Of a stretch of 64,000 nt of DNA, positions 47,179-57,225 are shown in pieces; the stretch's first letter is position 1, and each line of letters starts with the position of its first letter. A model generated the notes under the pieces. The model searched no databases, had not been told where the DNA came from, and saw nothing but the letters and a program-made list of their open reading frames with translations. Source of the DNA: Calonectria ilicicola (taxonomy: Eukaryota; Ascomycota; Sordariomycetes; Hypocreales; Nectriaceae); assembly GCA_020809705.1 (NCBI GenBank), contig CP085833.1, positions 1,364,001 to 1,428,000 of the forward strand. The letters are read 5' to 3'. The translations under genes and the position numbers were made by a program.

Positions 47179-49215
47179 TCAGTTCCCCGCTACCGCCAGA
47201 AAGCCCCCATAGTAGTCATCTAGCCAACGAGCCGCTGCCTCTCCAGCCCCAGAGTCCGCCGAGTTCCATCTCTTGACCGAGCCAACGTAACCATCTGGGC
47301 GGACATTGACAATCGCAACCTCGCTGAACTCAAGGCCGCCCAGCCACTTGTCTGTGCACTTTCGACCCTGAGTATCTAGGTTGGGCACGTCGTCTAGGTA
47401 GACGGTCCACCTGCTTTGTGACAAGAAATGTGGCAGGGAGCTAATCTCAAAGGCGTTCTTATCCGCCGACGCTAGATAACGTGTCAGTGAATTTTCTTCA
47501 CGCCAAAAAAAATTTTACATGCAGGAGTTTAATAACTTACAGATTAGAGCATATGTAATTAAGTCACTAACTGACGTGTATCGCTCAGGTCGGACGTAGA
47601 CGTCATCAACGCGCTTAGCTCGTGGCTTTTCCTGATAGGATTTTCTGGCGGCTTGCGTCAAGCGGCTGATGAGTGACGACTCTGATGTTAAGCCCTTGTT
47701 CAGGCCCTCGAGGAAAGTGGACTCTGCGGGTCCGAATTTGTCTCCCAAGACAATGTAGACGCGGAACTGGCCCAAGATGGGGATATCCAGCTGAACATCA
47801 ACGGGGCTGGCATCCATAAATCTGGTTACTTTGGCAGGGGGCAGGTTGCATCCCGGTGCAGCTGCACCTTTCTGCACGCCATCAAGCTCCAGGTTCAGCT
47901 TGTTGGGTCCGTACTCGACGCCGATTCCGGAAATGAAGCGGGTGTTTTTGCGGAAGTTTTCTGCTAGGCGCTTGGCGTCACCAGCAGCGATCTCGTTGGC
48001 GTGCTCAAAGTCAAAGTCGATCAAGTCGTGGGCAATCTTCTTTCGCTCCTGCTCGTAGCTTTCAAGCAGCACGCCCTCCTTTTCCAGGCCACGGGATGCA
48101 AGGTTGATCTTCCATGCGAGATTCCATGAATCGTGCATGCTGGTGTTCATGCCCTGTGCGGCCTTGGGGCTGTGTGTGTGGCTTGCATCTCCGGCAATAA
48201 AGGCTCGTTGTTGGGGGTCCGAGAAGCGTGCAGCGACTCGCTGTGCCACTTGGTAATTGCCGAACCACTCAACTGAGAGCCACTCCACCTTGTATGGTGC
48301 TAGGATTAGACGGGCCTGCTCCATGACATATTCCTGTCCAAGGTCTTTTGATGATCCGGAAGCCTTCATCTCAATGTAGAATCGAGACATGTTGCGCTCT
48401 CGGGGGATGATGAGGACCGAGCCATGTTGCTCAGAGTAAACCACTGTCTTGCTCCAGATGTCGGGGAAGTCTGTCTCAATCTCTCCATCAAGCACTCCCC
48501 ATACTGAATTGTGCGGTGTGCCCTGTGCGTAGGTATCAGGAATGCCCGACCGCACAAGTGAACGAGCGCCATCGCAGCCAATAATGTAATCCGTAAGAAG
48601 GGTCTTTTCGCCTTCTGGTGAATCACAATGCACCTGCAGGGGGCCTTGGCTATTTTCGTCTTGGTAGTTATGGGATTTGAAGCGGTGGCTGCGCTTAACT
48701 TCGGTGCCGCTATGGCGCAAATCGTCGACAAAAACTCCTTCCACCATGCCCTGGTGACAGAGCAGGATGTAAGGCTGCAGGAGGTCGACAACATCAGCTG
48801 GGTAATGGATTGAGCGACCCAGGCGACGAAGATCCTTGTCGTTAGACCCTTGCCACATGCAGATGTCGTGGACCTTGACTCCCGTGCGAAATAATTCATC
48901 GCCGACGCGGAGCATCTGGAACGTCTCAATAGTCTTGGGCTGGATGCCATCGGCACGGCCAACAGCAGTCTGATTGGGTCTCTCGTCCAGAGCCTCAACG
49001 TTCATACCAAATCTGGCGAGAAGGGCACTGCAAGATGGCATTAGAATGGCTGCTTGCACGGAAAGGGTGTGATGGGCGGGGACTTACCTGAGCATGAGGC
49101 CTGCTGGGCCTTGGCCGACAACGCAAACATCGGATTTGGCAGATGAATGGCCATTCTGGCTGGCTCCGTTGGTGCCATTGCTCTCGGCCGCCGGAGTACT
49201 TGAAGCTGTCGTCAT
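47179..49215 (-). CDS. hxnV: Phenol 2-monooxygenase-type FAD monooxygenase (HxnV-like)
   Basis: Three exons (49215-49088, 49027-47541, 47471-47179) give 635 residues, the size of phenol hydroxylases. After a Ser/Asn-rich leader, the FAD motif VVGQGPAGLML spans intron 1. Further marks are the DERPNQTAVGRADGIQPKT loop, IIGCDGARSLVR (DG) and FIAGDASHTHSPKAAQGMN (GD). The C-terminal third is the thioredoxin-like phenol-hydroxylase dimerisation domain, ending WLDDYYGGFLAVAGN. In the hxn pathway HxnV hydroxylates 2,5-dihydroxypyridine to the trihydroxypyridine. It is divergent from the amidase gene. The best alternative is an ordinary phenol/resorcinol hydroxylase. Confidence 0.82.
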
Positions 49216-49970
49216 GCTGGATGAATGAGAGCCTGTGTCGTTGAATGAATCGCGACGATCAAAGCTCTTGGAACCAGTAAAAAGACTTGTGTTGATTAAT
49301 TTCTATACCATCTAAAGTGTTCTGGTCGATTGTACCGGGCGGGCAGTTTTGTGTTCATTTATTACCCCATCTATGTCGCGATGAAGCGATTCCCGGTGGC
49401 GCCAGCGAGCATCGAATGCTAGTAAGTCGCACGGCTGCACTCACAAATCGTCGGCATACCGTCCGAGCAGAGGCGGCCAACTCCGCGCCAGCATAGCCAA
49501 CGCCTGATCAGAGGGCCAGCACTTGGAAAATGGGAGATGGGGTGCCAGATAGCAAGGGTCTGGATGCCATCCCCACTCCTCACGGCGATTTTACGCCGCA
49601 ATCCCCCACTTCCGATAAGCTGTGAGCCTCCTAGACGCTCTCGGCACAACAGTTGTGCAATTGCGGGCACCAACGGCGTTTGTTTCGCCGCGTTCCCTTT
49701 GCAATTCGCCTAGCTGGAACCATCTTAGGCCGTTGACCTGTCGGAATGGCTCGCTCGTCCTTGCGATAAGCCAATGAGCCCCGCTTCCCCGCCTTTGGAT
49801 CGAGAAGGTGAGGGCGAAACGCCGCAATGCCGACTTCGCTAGGTTTGTAAACGTTAGTCATAGCGGGCAATGGTGAGAAAAAATTGAATACCGTAGAATC
49901 ATATCGTAGTTGCTTCATTCAAGGAAGTTTGTATTTGAGGTTAACCGACATTGCACGCGCCCAAATCACG
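49216..49970. promoter_or_regulatory. Shared divergent promoter hxnV / hxnN
   Basis: 755 bp between start codons. CCCCAC at 49571-49576 and at 49604-49609, the second as CCCCACTTCCG, identical over 10 bases (CCCCACTTCC) to sites at 39285 and 62252. No gene recognised. Confidence 0.5.
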
Positions 49971-52036
49971 ATGACACTCACCAACGGAGCACCCAAGGTT
50001 TCTTGGGAAGATGTAGCCGCGAAGAAACGAGCCATACGAGAGGAGTTGCTGGCCTCTGTTAATCTCGCCAATGAAGGCAAGAGAGCCAATAATGAGTATG
50101 AGGATGCAGCTAACCTGATCAATGGTACAGGAGATAATCCTAGCTCTGATGTGACCAGTATCCCAAATGCTTCTGAGATTGCCCAACGAGCAGCCAAGGG
50201 TGAGATTACAGCCACCGCCATCACCAAGGCCTATATTAAAAGGTTGGTCCTTTAACTCTACTGAGAGGCTACCTCTCTGTGATTTGTTACATTTTTATTG
50301 AGCATTTTCTCATAATTATCCAGGATAATTGATACCCATCGCGAGGTATGTTACCCTAGAGCTGTTCAGTTTGATAAACTTACCGAAATTAATTTCGCAG
50401 ACAAACTGGTAAGTAACCGTAGCCTGTCAAGATATATATTCATGGAATAGACTTTTAATGAATTTCTGTTATAGCCTTACCGAGGTTGCGTTCAAAGATG
50501 CGCTTGAGCAGGCATCTCAAATTGATGCCGCAATCACGAAAGGTGACAAATTGACTCTACCACTACTTGGAGTCCCTATCACCGTAAAGGATCAATTTGA
50601 TCTCAAGGGTTATGATACCACTCTTGGATATGTAGGCAGATCGTTTAAGCCTGCAGAAGATGATGCCGTTGTGGTTAAAATGCTCAAGTCACTTGGCGCC
50701 ATCATCATCGCTAAAACCAATATTCCCCAGAGTATCATGGTAAGTCTGGATTAAAAACAGTATACTTCTTGTAGTCACAATGGAGTTATTAATTTATCCA
50801 CAGTGGTGCGAAACAGAGAATCCTCTTTGGGGTCTGACTACCAATCCACTACACAAAGATTACACTCCTGGAGGCTCTACCGGAGGCGAAGGTGCTCTCC
50901 TCGCAAGCAATGCTAGCTTGTTGGGCTGGGGAACCGATATTGGAGGAAGTATCCGTATCCCGGCTCATATAAACGGTCTTTATGGATTGAAACCAAGCGT
51001 AAGTTGTATCATATAACTAATACAAAGGGTTTGATCCTAGCTAATGGCACCCTAGAGCGCTCGACTGCCTTATCGTGGAGTTCCCGTATCTACTGAGGGT
51101 CAAGAACATGTGCCTTCCGCTATTGGTCCATTGGCACGCAGCCTAGAGACGATTCATCTTACCATGAGCTCTCTCATGGATGCTAAGCCATGGGAAAAGG
51201 ATGCACGTGTTGTCTCAATCCCTTGGAGACAGGAGATGTATAACGAGCCATTTACTCGCCCATTAACAATCGGAGTCCTGTTTAATGATGAAGTCGTGCG
51301 ACCGCATCCGCCACTCACTCGAGTTTTACGGTCCGCGGTTGAGGCCCTTCAGAAAGCCGGCCACGATGTTTTCGAATGGAACCCCGATTTACACGCCGAC
51401 TGCATCAAAGTCATGGTATGTAGAAATCTTGGACTATTATTTTCACTCAAGCATAGCTGACAGTTGCGCACATAGGATCAATACTACACAGCCGATGGTT
51501 GTGAGGATATTCGCAGAGATGTAATGGCTGGGGGTGAACCCTTCATCCCTCATGTACAACGACTCGTAAATCGCGGGCTACCTATTTCAGTCTATGAGTA
51601 CTGGCAACTCAACCGACAAAAGATTGATTTGCAACAGGCCTATCTTGAAAAGTGGGAAGCGTTGCGGTCGCCCGCGACTGGTCGCATGGCAGATGTTATC
51701 CTCATGCCCCCAATGCCACACACGGCAGTACCCCATGGTAACTGTCGCTGGGTGGGCTACACTAAGGTGTGGAATTTTGTTGACTATCCGGCGCTTGTCA
51801 TTCCCGGCGGTTCCGTCTGCGAGGACGATGTTAAAGCGCCGTGGGACTATGAGGCCCGAGGACCCGAGGATGAGTGGAACAAGGAGGTCTGGAACAAGAA
51901 AAAGGAAGAAATGGCCTCTCTTAAGTTGCCGGTGGGACTGCAGCTCATTGGAAGAAAGCTTGAGGAAGAAAAAGTACTGGCAGCTGGTAAAATTGTGGAT
52001 GATTTGATTCGTGGAGCAACGCCCTCAGCACAATAA
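49971..52036 (+). CDS. hxnN: Amidase-signature-family amidase (HxnN-like)
   Basis: Seven exons (49971-50242, 50324-50345, 50401-50408, 50475-50739, 50804-50998, 51056-51415, 51476-52036) give 560 residues. Exon 3 is an 8-nt microexon (ACAAACTG) that yields THRETNCLTEV, a conserved block of AmdS-like amidases; without it the frame fails. The catalytic Lys is in GVPITVKDQ, cis-Ser in TPGGSTGGEGA and nucleophile Ser in GTDIGGSIRIPA. HxnN is the amidase that removes the last nitrogen of the nicotinate ring as ammonia, giving 2-hydroxyglutarate from its amide. Here it lies next to the hxnV-like gene with a shared promoter. Confidence 0.84.
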
Positions 52037-52817
52037 CTTTACATGGTGCATGCTGAACCGATATAGTGCGATAGAATATAGAATGTCTGATTAAGAGATA
52101 TGAATTCATGGAAAGTTAACATTAATGGTGGCGGTCGGCCACTTTGTCAAGTGGTGGGAGAACCAATAACCTTGGAGACCAAATATACGGGCTCAACTTG
52201 CGCTTCTTATCGCTTGATCTGGCATGATAAGTGGTCCTCGGTTGATCATTTCAGGCCATTTAAGGTTAAATTAGCGTTCGGAATACAGGAAAAGCATGGA
52301 TGTTGAGCAAAGTATTTGTAATCGAAATTCTTTTTTTAAGCGATTAACAAAAGAGGCAATAAAAGTGAGTATTTGAAACATTCTAGAATTTGTAGCACTT
52401 TCACATGTTCATCGCCATTTGGCTGTAGGAAGCCATCATTCTGGCGATGGGTGGCCTCTATCGATCAAAACCAACTATTTGGGCGTTTGCGCTGATCTAC
52501 AACATGGATTTTAAGATTTTGATCACCCTCGCAGCACTACTGATGGATGAATATAACTATTACACTGCGCTCCTCCAAGTCCGAGTTGCGAGTTCTTTGG
52601 GTGACGGTGGATCTGGCGGCGCATACTCCCAGAACTGACCCATACCTCATTGGGAAGCTATATGCGCCGCCTTTCGGAATGCTTTCCAATACACCTTCAT
52701 ATATTAATCAACCGGTGTGTGTGGAAGAGGAAGTATTATAAATATGGCCCGGAGACTCCGCCTTGGAAAGAAGTAAGCCTTCATTACTCCAGCCAAATAC
52801 TATAAGTCCCCGCCTCA
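52037..52817. other. Intergenic DNA upstream of the secreted lipase
   Basis: No gene recognised. TATAAATA at 52737-52744 lies 74 bp before the ATG at 52818 and is a good core promoter. I see no GTGGGG/CCCCAC sites here. Confidence 0.5.
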
Positions 52818-54212
52818 ATGCGATTCTCAACAATATCCCTGGCCTGTCTTTTGAGCGTGGCTTTGGCCGCCGACCCTATCTGTGATGCAGAATGCCAGAA
52901 GGGCTGTGACAGCCAATGCCAGGCCGCGATCCAGGGGACTTATGAATCCGAGTCGAAACTGTGGGTTAGCAACATTACTGATGATCCTTTCTACTCAACT
53001 CCCGCCAACATGACGGGCGCCAAAGCTGGAGATATCCTGCGTTGGGAGAGTGTGCCGTATTCATACCTGAGCAGCAACTGGACCATCCCCGCCGGACTGT
53101 CTCTTAAACGCTTCATGTACGTCACCGAGGACATTAACGGCGATCCTTTGCCTGCTACTGCATGGGCTCTGTTGCCTTTTTCCAACAGTCTCAAGACGCC
53201 CGGCGAGCCAGGAAAGCTCCGTACTATTGTGTGGACCCATGGCACTGCAGGTTGGAGCCGTTTATGCTCCACAACCAACAACAAAGGGTTGTACTATGAC
53301 TGGAAAGCGCCTTTTATTCTGGCAGAGTCCGGATATGCTGTCATCGCCCCCGACTACTCCGGCCAGGGCTCCGATATTCCCCAGGGCTTCATGTATGAGT
53401 CTGGGTACCTGCATGTGGCTGATGTTGCTTACTCGTTGTTGGCATCGAGGAAGGTTATTGGCGAACAGCTCAGCGACAAGTGGATGGTTTACGGTCACAG
53501 CGAAGGTGGAATGACTGCCTGGCGCACAGCTGAGCGACTGGCTTTGCCGAATCAAGAAGCCCTTACAAAGGCCGGCAAGTTCATCGGTGCTATTGCAGCC
53601 GCTCCGGCTCTGCGGCCCCAGAAACTTATCCCAAATTCCTGGGAGCAGGGTACTGGTGGTGGCCCTTTTTCAGTTTACTTTCTGCAGAGTCTTGCGGGTC
53701 TTTTCCCTGACCAGTTCAAGCTGGAGGACTATCTGACCGAAACTGTTCTGCAGCGTCTCAACGTCCTGAACAATTCTTGCTTCCAGACAGGTTTTGCTGC
53801 TGTCGGCCTGCTCACTCCGGATCAGACCTTCAAGGACCGTACGTGGTTGACCAAGAACATTACCAACCAATGGGCCGTCGAGTATAATGGACAAGGCCCC
53901 CACCCCCTCGCTGCGCCAATGCTGGTTATCCAGGGTTCCACCGACTCCATTACTCCCGCATCTCTGACTTTGGAGGATTTTAACTTGACCTGCACTACAT
54001 ATCCCAACGTGTCTGCTCATGCCAAGGTCTATCCCAACATGGGCCATGGTCAAGTTCTTGAAGCAGCTCGAGGCGATGTGGCAGCTTGGATTGAGGAGCG
54101 ATTCAGTGGTGTCCCAGCCAATAAGGGCTGTGTTCTCGAAAATATCCAGCCTCTCACAGACTCCTACTCTCAGAGTGATTTGTTTTGGGAGGCCAACATT
54201 GTTAGCTTTTAG
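52818..54212 (+). CDS. Secretory lipase (LIP family, alpha/beta hydrolase)
   Basis: A single exon encodes 464 residues. A signal peptide (MRFSTISLACLLSVALA) precedes a Cys-rich start (CDAECQKGCDSQC). The nucleophile elbow is YGHSEGG with Ser228; the acid is in QGSTDSITP and the His in NMGHGQVLE. The oxyanion region IVWTHGTAGWSRLC and APDYSGQGSD are typical of the Candida antarctica lipase A/secretory-lipase group (PF03583). It probably hydrolyses esters outside the cell. It breaks the run of hxn-like genes, lacks introns unlike them, and is the first of three hydrolases in a row. Confidence 0.88.
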   Translation: MRFSTISLACLLSVALAADPICDAECQKGCDSQCQAAIQGTYESESKLWVSNITDDPFYSTPANMTGAKAGDILRWESVPYSYLSSNWTIPAGLSLKRFMYVTEDINGDPLPATAWALLPFSNSLKTPGEPGKLRTIVWTHGTAGWSRLCSTTNNKGLYYDWKAPFILAESGYAVIAPDYSGQGSDIPQGFMYESGYLHVADVAYSLLASRKVIGEQLSDKWMVYGHSEGGMTAWRTAERLALPNQEALTKAGKFIGAIAAAPALRPQKLIPNSWEQGTGGGPFSVYFLQSLAGLFPDQFKLEDYLTETVLQRLNVLNNSCFQTGFAAVGLLTPDQTFKDRTWLTKNITNQWAVEYNGQGPHPLAAPMLVIQGSTDSITPASLTLEDFNLTCTTYPNVSAHAKVYPNMGHGQVLEAARGDVAAWIEERFSGVPANKGCVLENIQPLTDSYSQSDLFWEANIVSF

Positions 54213-54748
54213 TTGCCATTGATCCAGGACAACTGCAGGAAAATGAAGCTCTTAACAAGGTGTACTTTACCCTCCAAGAATGGCTAGTTGTTTTAGTTTT
54301 ATGTGAAAGGCAATATAGAAAATTTCTATCTTTTTGGTGCACTTGATTTACATCAACTCATTCTATTTGCTGGTAGATTTCAGTGAATTCTTTGGCTGTT
54401 CTTGACAAGCACCTTATTGAGGTTTCCGCTGTCATTAATATGGGACTAACCAGGAATAGCATAGCGTGTCGTTCTTTGACCAATCAGATATCCAACCATT
54501 TCACCTTCCTTGTCCATTTGAGCTAAGAGCTTGAAGGATCAGATAAGATATTGCTCACAAGACACAACTTGGCCAATCATGGAGACGAGGAAATGAGTGG
54601 GCTGGTAACTAACCCACCACCATCAATCCTCACGTGGCTCACCTCTCAGCCGAGGGAATATTGGGAACATGGCCTGGAGAAAGCTCGGTAATCCGTCATT
54701 CCGTGCGGGCTTTCGAGGGTTTAACATCTCTAGGTTAAACTTTTCATC
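54213..54748. other. Intergenic DNA
   Basis: No gene and no GTGGGG site seen; promoter of the S33 hydrolase. Confidence 0.5.
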
Positions 54749-56800
54749 ATGTCGAAGCCTTGGCATTCGTCCGTAAGTCCTAGTCAGAGTTCTCTGGCGG
54801 AGGCACCGAGTCCATTTTTAGCGAGGCTCTGGAACCGGATTACTCGGCCCCAGGTACTGGTCATTTGCATCTCGCTATGGATAATTGCCTCATCCTGGTT
54901 TCGATTCAACCCCGACACGGGCTTTTCTTGGGGACCTGGGAATATTAGCGAAGGCGCGATCGAGGATGAATTCCGCTGGGAAGACATCACACCTCAAAGC
55001 TCGCTTCATTACGTTGCTTGCTTTGGCTCATTTCAGTGCGCGCGACTTTTAGTCCCTCTTAACTGGAACAGCTCGTTGGCCGATCAAAAAAATGGACTTC
55101 ATGCAGCTATAGCTGTCATTAAGCTGCCTGCAAAGGTCCCCGTGACAGATCCACGATATGGTGGTCCTATCGTGTTGAACCCTGGTGGGCCGGGTGAGTC
55201 AGGTGTCTACCAGGCTATAACCGATGGGGAACATATACAGGATATACTCGATGATCCTGCAAGTATCGATGCTGCACAGCCAGCTCTCCCGGATGGAAAA
55301 TATTTTGACATCATTTCATTTGACCCGAGAGGCGTCAATAATACTACACCTAAGCTAAACTGCTTCGCAAATGCATTTGATCAAGAGGCTTGGCTTCTCG
55401 GTCTCCCCGATTATGGCTTGTTGTGGCATAGCGAGAGCATTACCGGTCTTGAATGGGCGAGAGCAGCAGCACTTGGTGCTAGTTGTTCGTACAACCAAGG
55501 TGATACGGGGATCTTGCAGTATCTGAACACTGCTCAGACTGTTGAAGACATGTTGAGGATCGTTGAGAAGCATGCCGAATGGACAGTAAAAGAAGCCAAA
55601 AAGCTGCTGTCAGCTCGTCAAAGTGTATGTGCAAGGAAAGCACACAACGCGGTAGAGAAATTATTGGCTCAGCCATGGCAAGGCAAGATCCAGTATTGGG
55701 GAATGAGTTATGGAACGCTTCTTGGAGCAACTTTCGCTGCCATGCATCCCGACAAAGTGGAACGAATGATACTCGATGGTGTGGTCGACCCAGCAGACCA
55801 CTATAAGGGGAGCTGGCTCACACAACTACAGGATTCGGATAAGATCATTTCTAAATTTTGCGAATACTGCTTCCAGGCTGGTCCGGAAGTATGCGCTCTG
55901 TATACTGGCACATCACCAGCCGATGTCGAGGCTCGCTTTACTTCAATCCTGCTCTCTCTCAAAGAGAATCCAATTCCCATGCCTCCGGTCATATCTGATG
56001 GTGGCTCAAGCCCGACATTTGTTGCCTACGGTGACGCCCATCTATCCCTTTTGTCGGGAATGTACTTTCCATTTGCGATGGCCGAGGACTTTTTTGATCT
56101 GTTAGCTGCCATTGAAAGCAGAAACACATCAAGTCCACCACTTGCCAGATTACTCGCAAATAAGCAGGCCGCTCTGGGAAAGGCCGGCGGCAGTAAAGTG
56201 GCTGGCTCAGCCCCGTACGTGTCGGGCTTTGGGTCGTTCCAAGCAATCTCGTGCATGGATGGCGGAGGGCCGGACGGGTTAACACGGGAGGAATTTAATC
56301 AGTATTTCAAGACAATAGAGGCTCAGGGAAGGTGGATCAGTCCTAGCTGGGCGCGCAACAAGTTGTCGTGCTTGGGACATACGACTAAGCCAGCATGGAA
56401 GCCTTCCATGAATTTTGAGAAACAAGACTGGGACAACACTTCTCATCCATTGCTCATAGTCAGCAATACTCACGACACTGTGACCCCACTGCGGAATGCA
56501 CGCCGGGTCTCCACATTGTTTCCAGGCAGCGTGGTTTTGCAACAGGATTCACAGGGCCACTGCTCGCACTCGAATCCGTCAGTTTGCACTGCTAAAGTCG
56601 TACGCCACTACTTCCAGACAGGTGATTTACCACAAGAAGGGACGATATGCGAGCCCGTGACAAGACCATTTATCGGATGCACGCATGAAACTACTGACCC
56701 TAATGGTGACTGCAAATTTGACAATCAAGAAGAGGCTCGGCTCTGGACTTTGATGGTAGAATTAGCAGATCCGTTTGGACTGAAACCAAAGAAGGATTGA
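54749..56800 (+). CDS. S33-family tripeptidyl-aminopeptidase-like hydrolase, membrane-anchored
   Basis: A single exon encodes 683 residues. One hydrophobic segment (about residues 35-50, VLVICISLWIIASSW) after a basic region suggests a type II anchor, not a cleaved signal. The alpha/beta-hydrolase marks are LNPGGPGESG (oxyanion), YWGMSYGTLLG with nucleophile Ser320, SNTHDTVTPL (Asp) and DSQGHCSH (His). The last part is the TAP-like C-terminal domain. Relatives remove tri- or dipeptides, or prolyl residues, from peptide N-termini, or act as esterases. Orientation matches the lipase gene, with 536 bp between. Confidence 0.85.
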   Translation: MSKPWHSSVSPSQSSLAEAPSPFLARLWNRITRPQVLVICISLWIIASSWFRFNPDTGFSWGPGNISEGAIEDEFRWEDITPQSSLHYVACFGSFQCARLLVPLNWNSSLADQKNGLHAAIAVIKLPAKVPVTDPRYGGPIVLNPGGPGESGVYQAITDGEHIQDILDDPASIDAAQPALPDGKYFDIISFDPRGVNNTTPKLNCFANAFDQEAWLLGLPDYGLLWHSESITGLEWARAAALGASCSYNQGDTGILQYLNTAQTVEDMLRIVEKHAEWTVKEAKKLLSARQSVCARKAHNAVEKLLAQPWQGKIQYWGMSYGTLLGATFAAMHPDKVERMILDGVVDPADHYKGSWLTQLQDSDKIISKFCEYCFQAGPEVCALYTGTSPADVEARFTSILLSLKENPIPMPPVISDGGSSPTFVAYGDAHLSLLSGMYFPFAMAEDFFDLLAAIESRNTSSPPLARLLANKQAALGKAGGSKVAGSAPYVSGFGSFQAISCMDGGGPDGLTREEFNQYFKTIEAQGRWISPSWARNKLSCLGHTTKPAWKPSMNFEKQDWDNTSHPLLIVSNTHDTVTPLRNARRVSTLFPGSVVLQQDSQGHCSHSNPSVCTAKVVRHYFQTGDLPQEGTICEPVTRPFIGCTHETTDPNGDCKFDNQEEARLWTLMVELADPFGLKPKKD

Positions 56801-57225
56801 CTGAATTATGAATCGTATGAACATTGACATAGAACCGATGGCATCATGCAGTAGACGATTGGGGGTTGGAGCTGGACCTGGTATCTATCAGGACCATGAA
56901 ACAGGGCACCTATAGCTCATTATACTTCAATTACTCAAATGAGGAATCCTCTTTCCTTTCACCACTATTTCAAATTATACGGTATTTTCTGTCTTTAATC
57001 AAGGCGCTTTAAGAATGTACCTCGAAAAGTTGAGATTGGGCAGGACATTTACATCTGGCTATGATTCACATTTATAAAATACAGTAACATTTTTCGCCAT
57101 CATTGTCTATAAAGTTATCTAGAAACAGTGTTATGATATATGATGAAATTGAGAAATCGAGAATAAAATATCTAAGATGACTTTTTTATCTATACATTTG
57201 AGATTAAGTGCATGCTAGGCCACTT
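56801..57225. other. Intergenic DNA between convergent genes
   Basis: Shared terminator region; no gene recognised. Confidence 0.5.

Noticed and set aside
48366..48998. 210-codon ORF overlapping the hxnV-like gene
   Set aside because: Same strand, wrong frame; Ser/Arg/Thr-rich nonsense composition.
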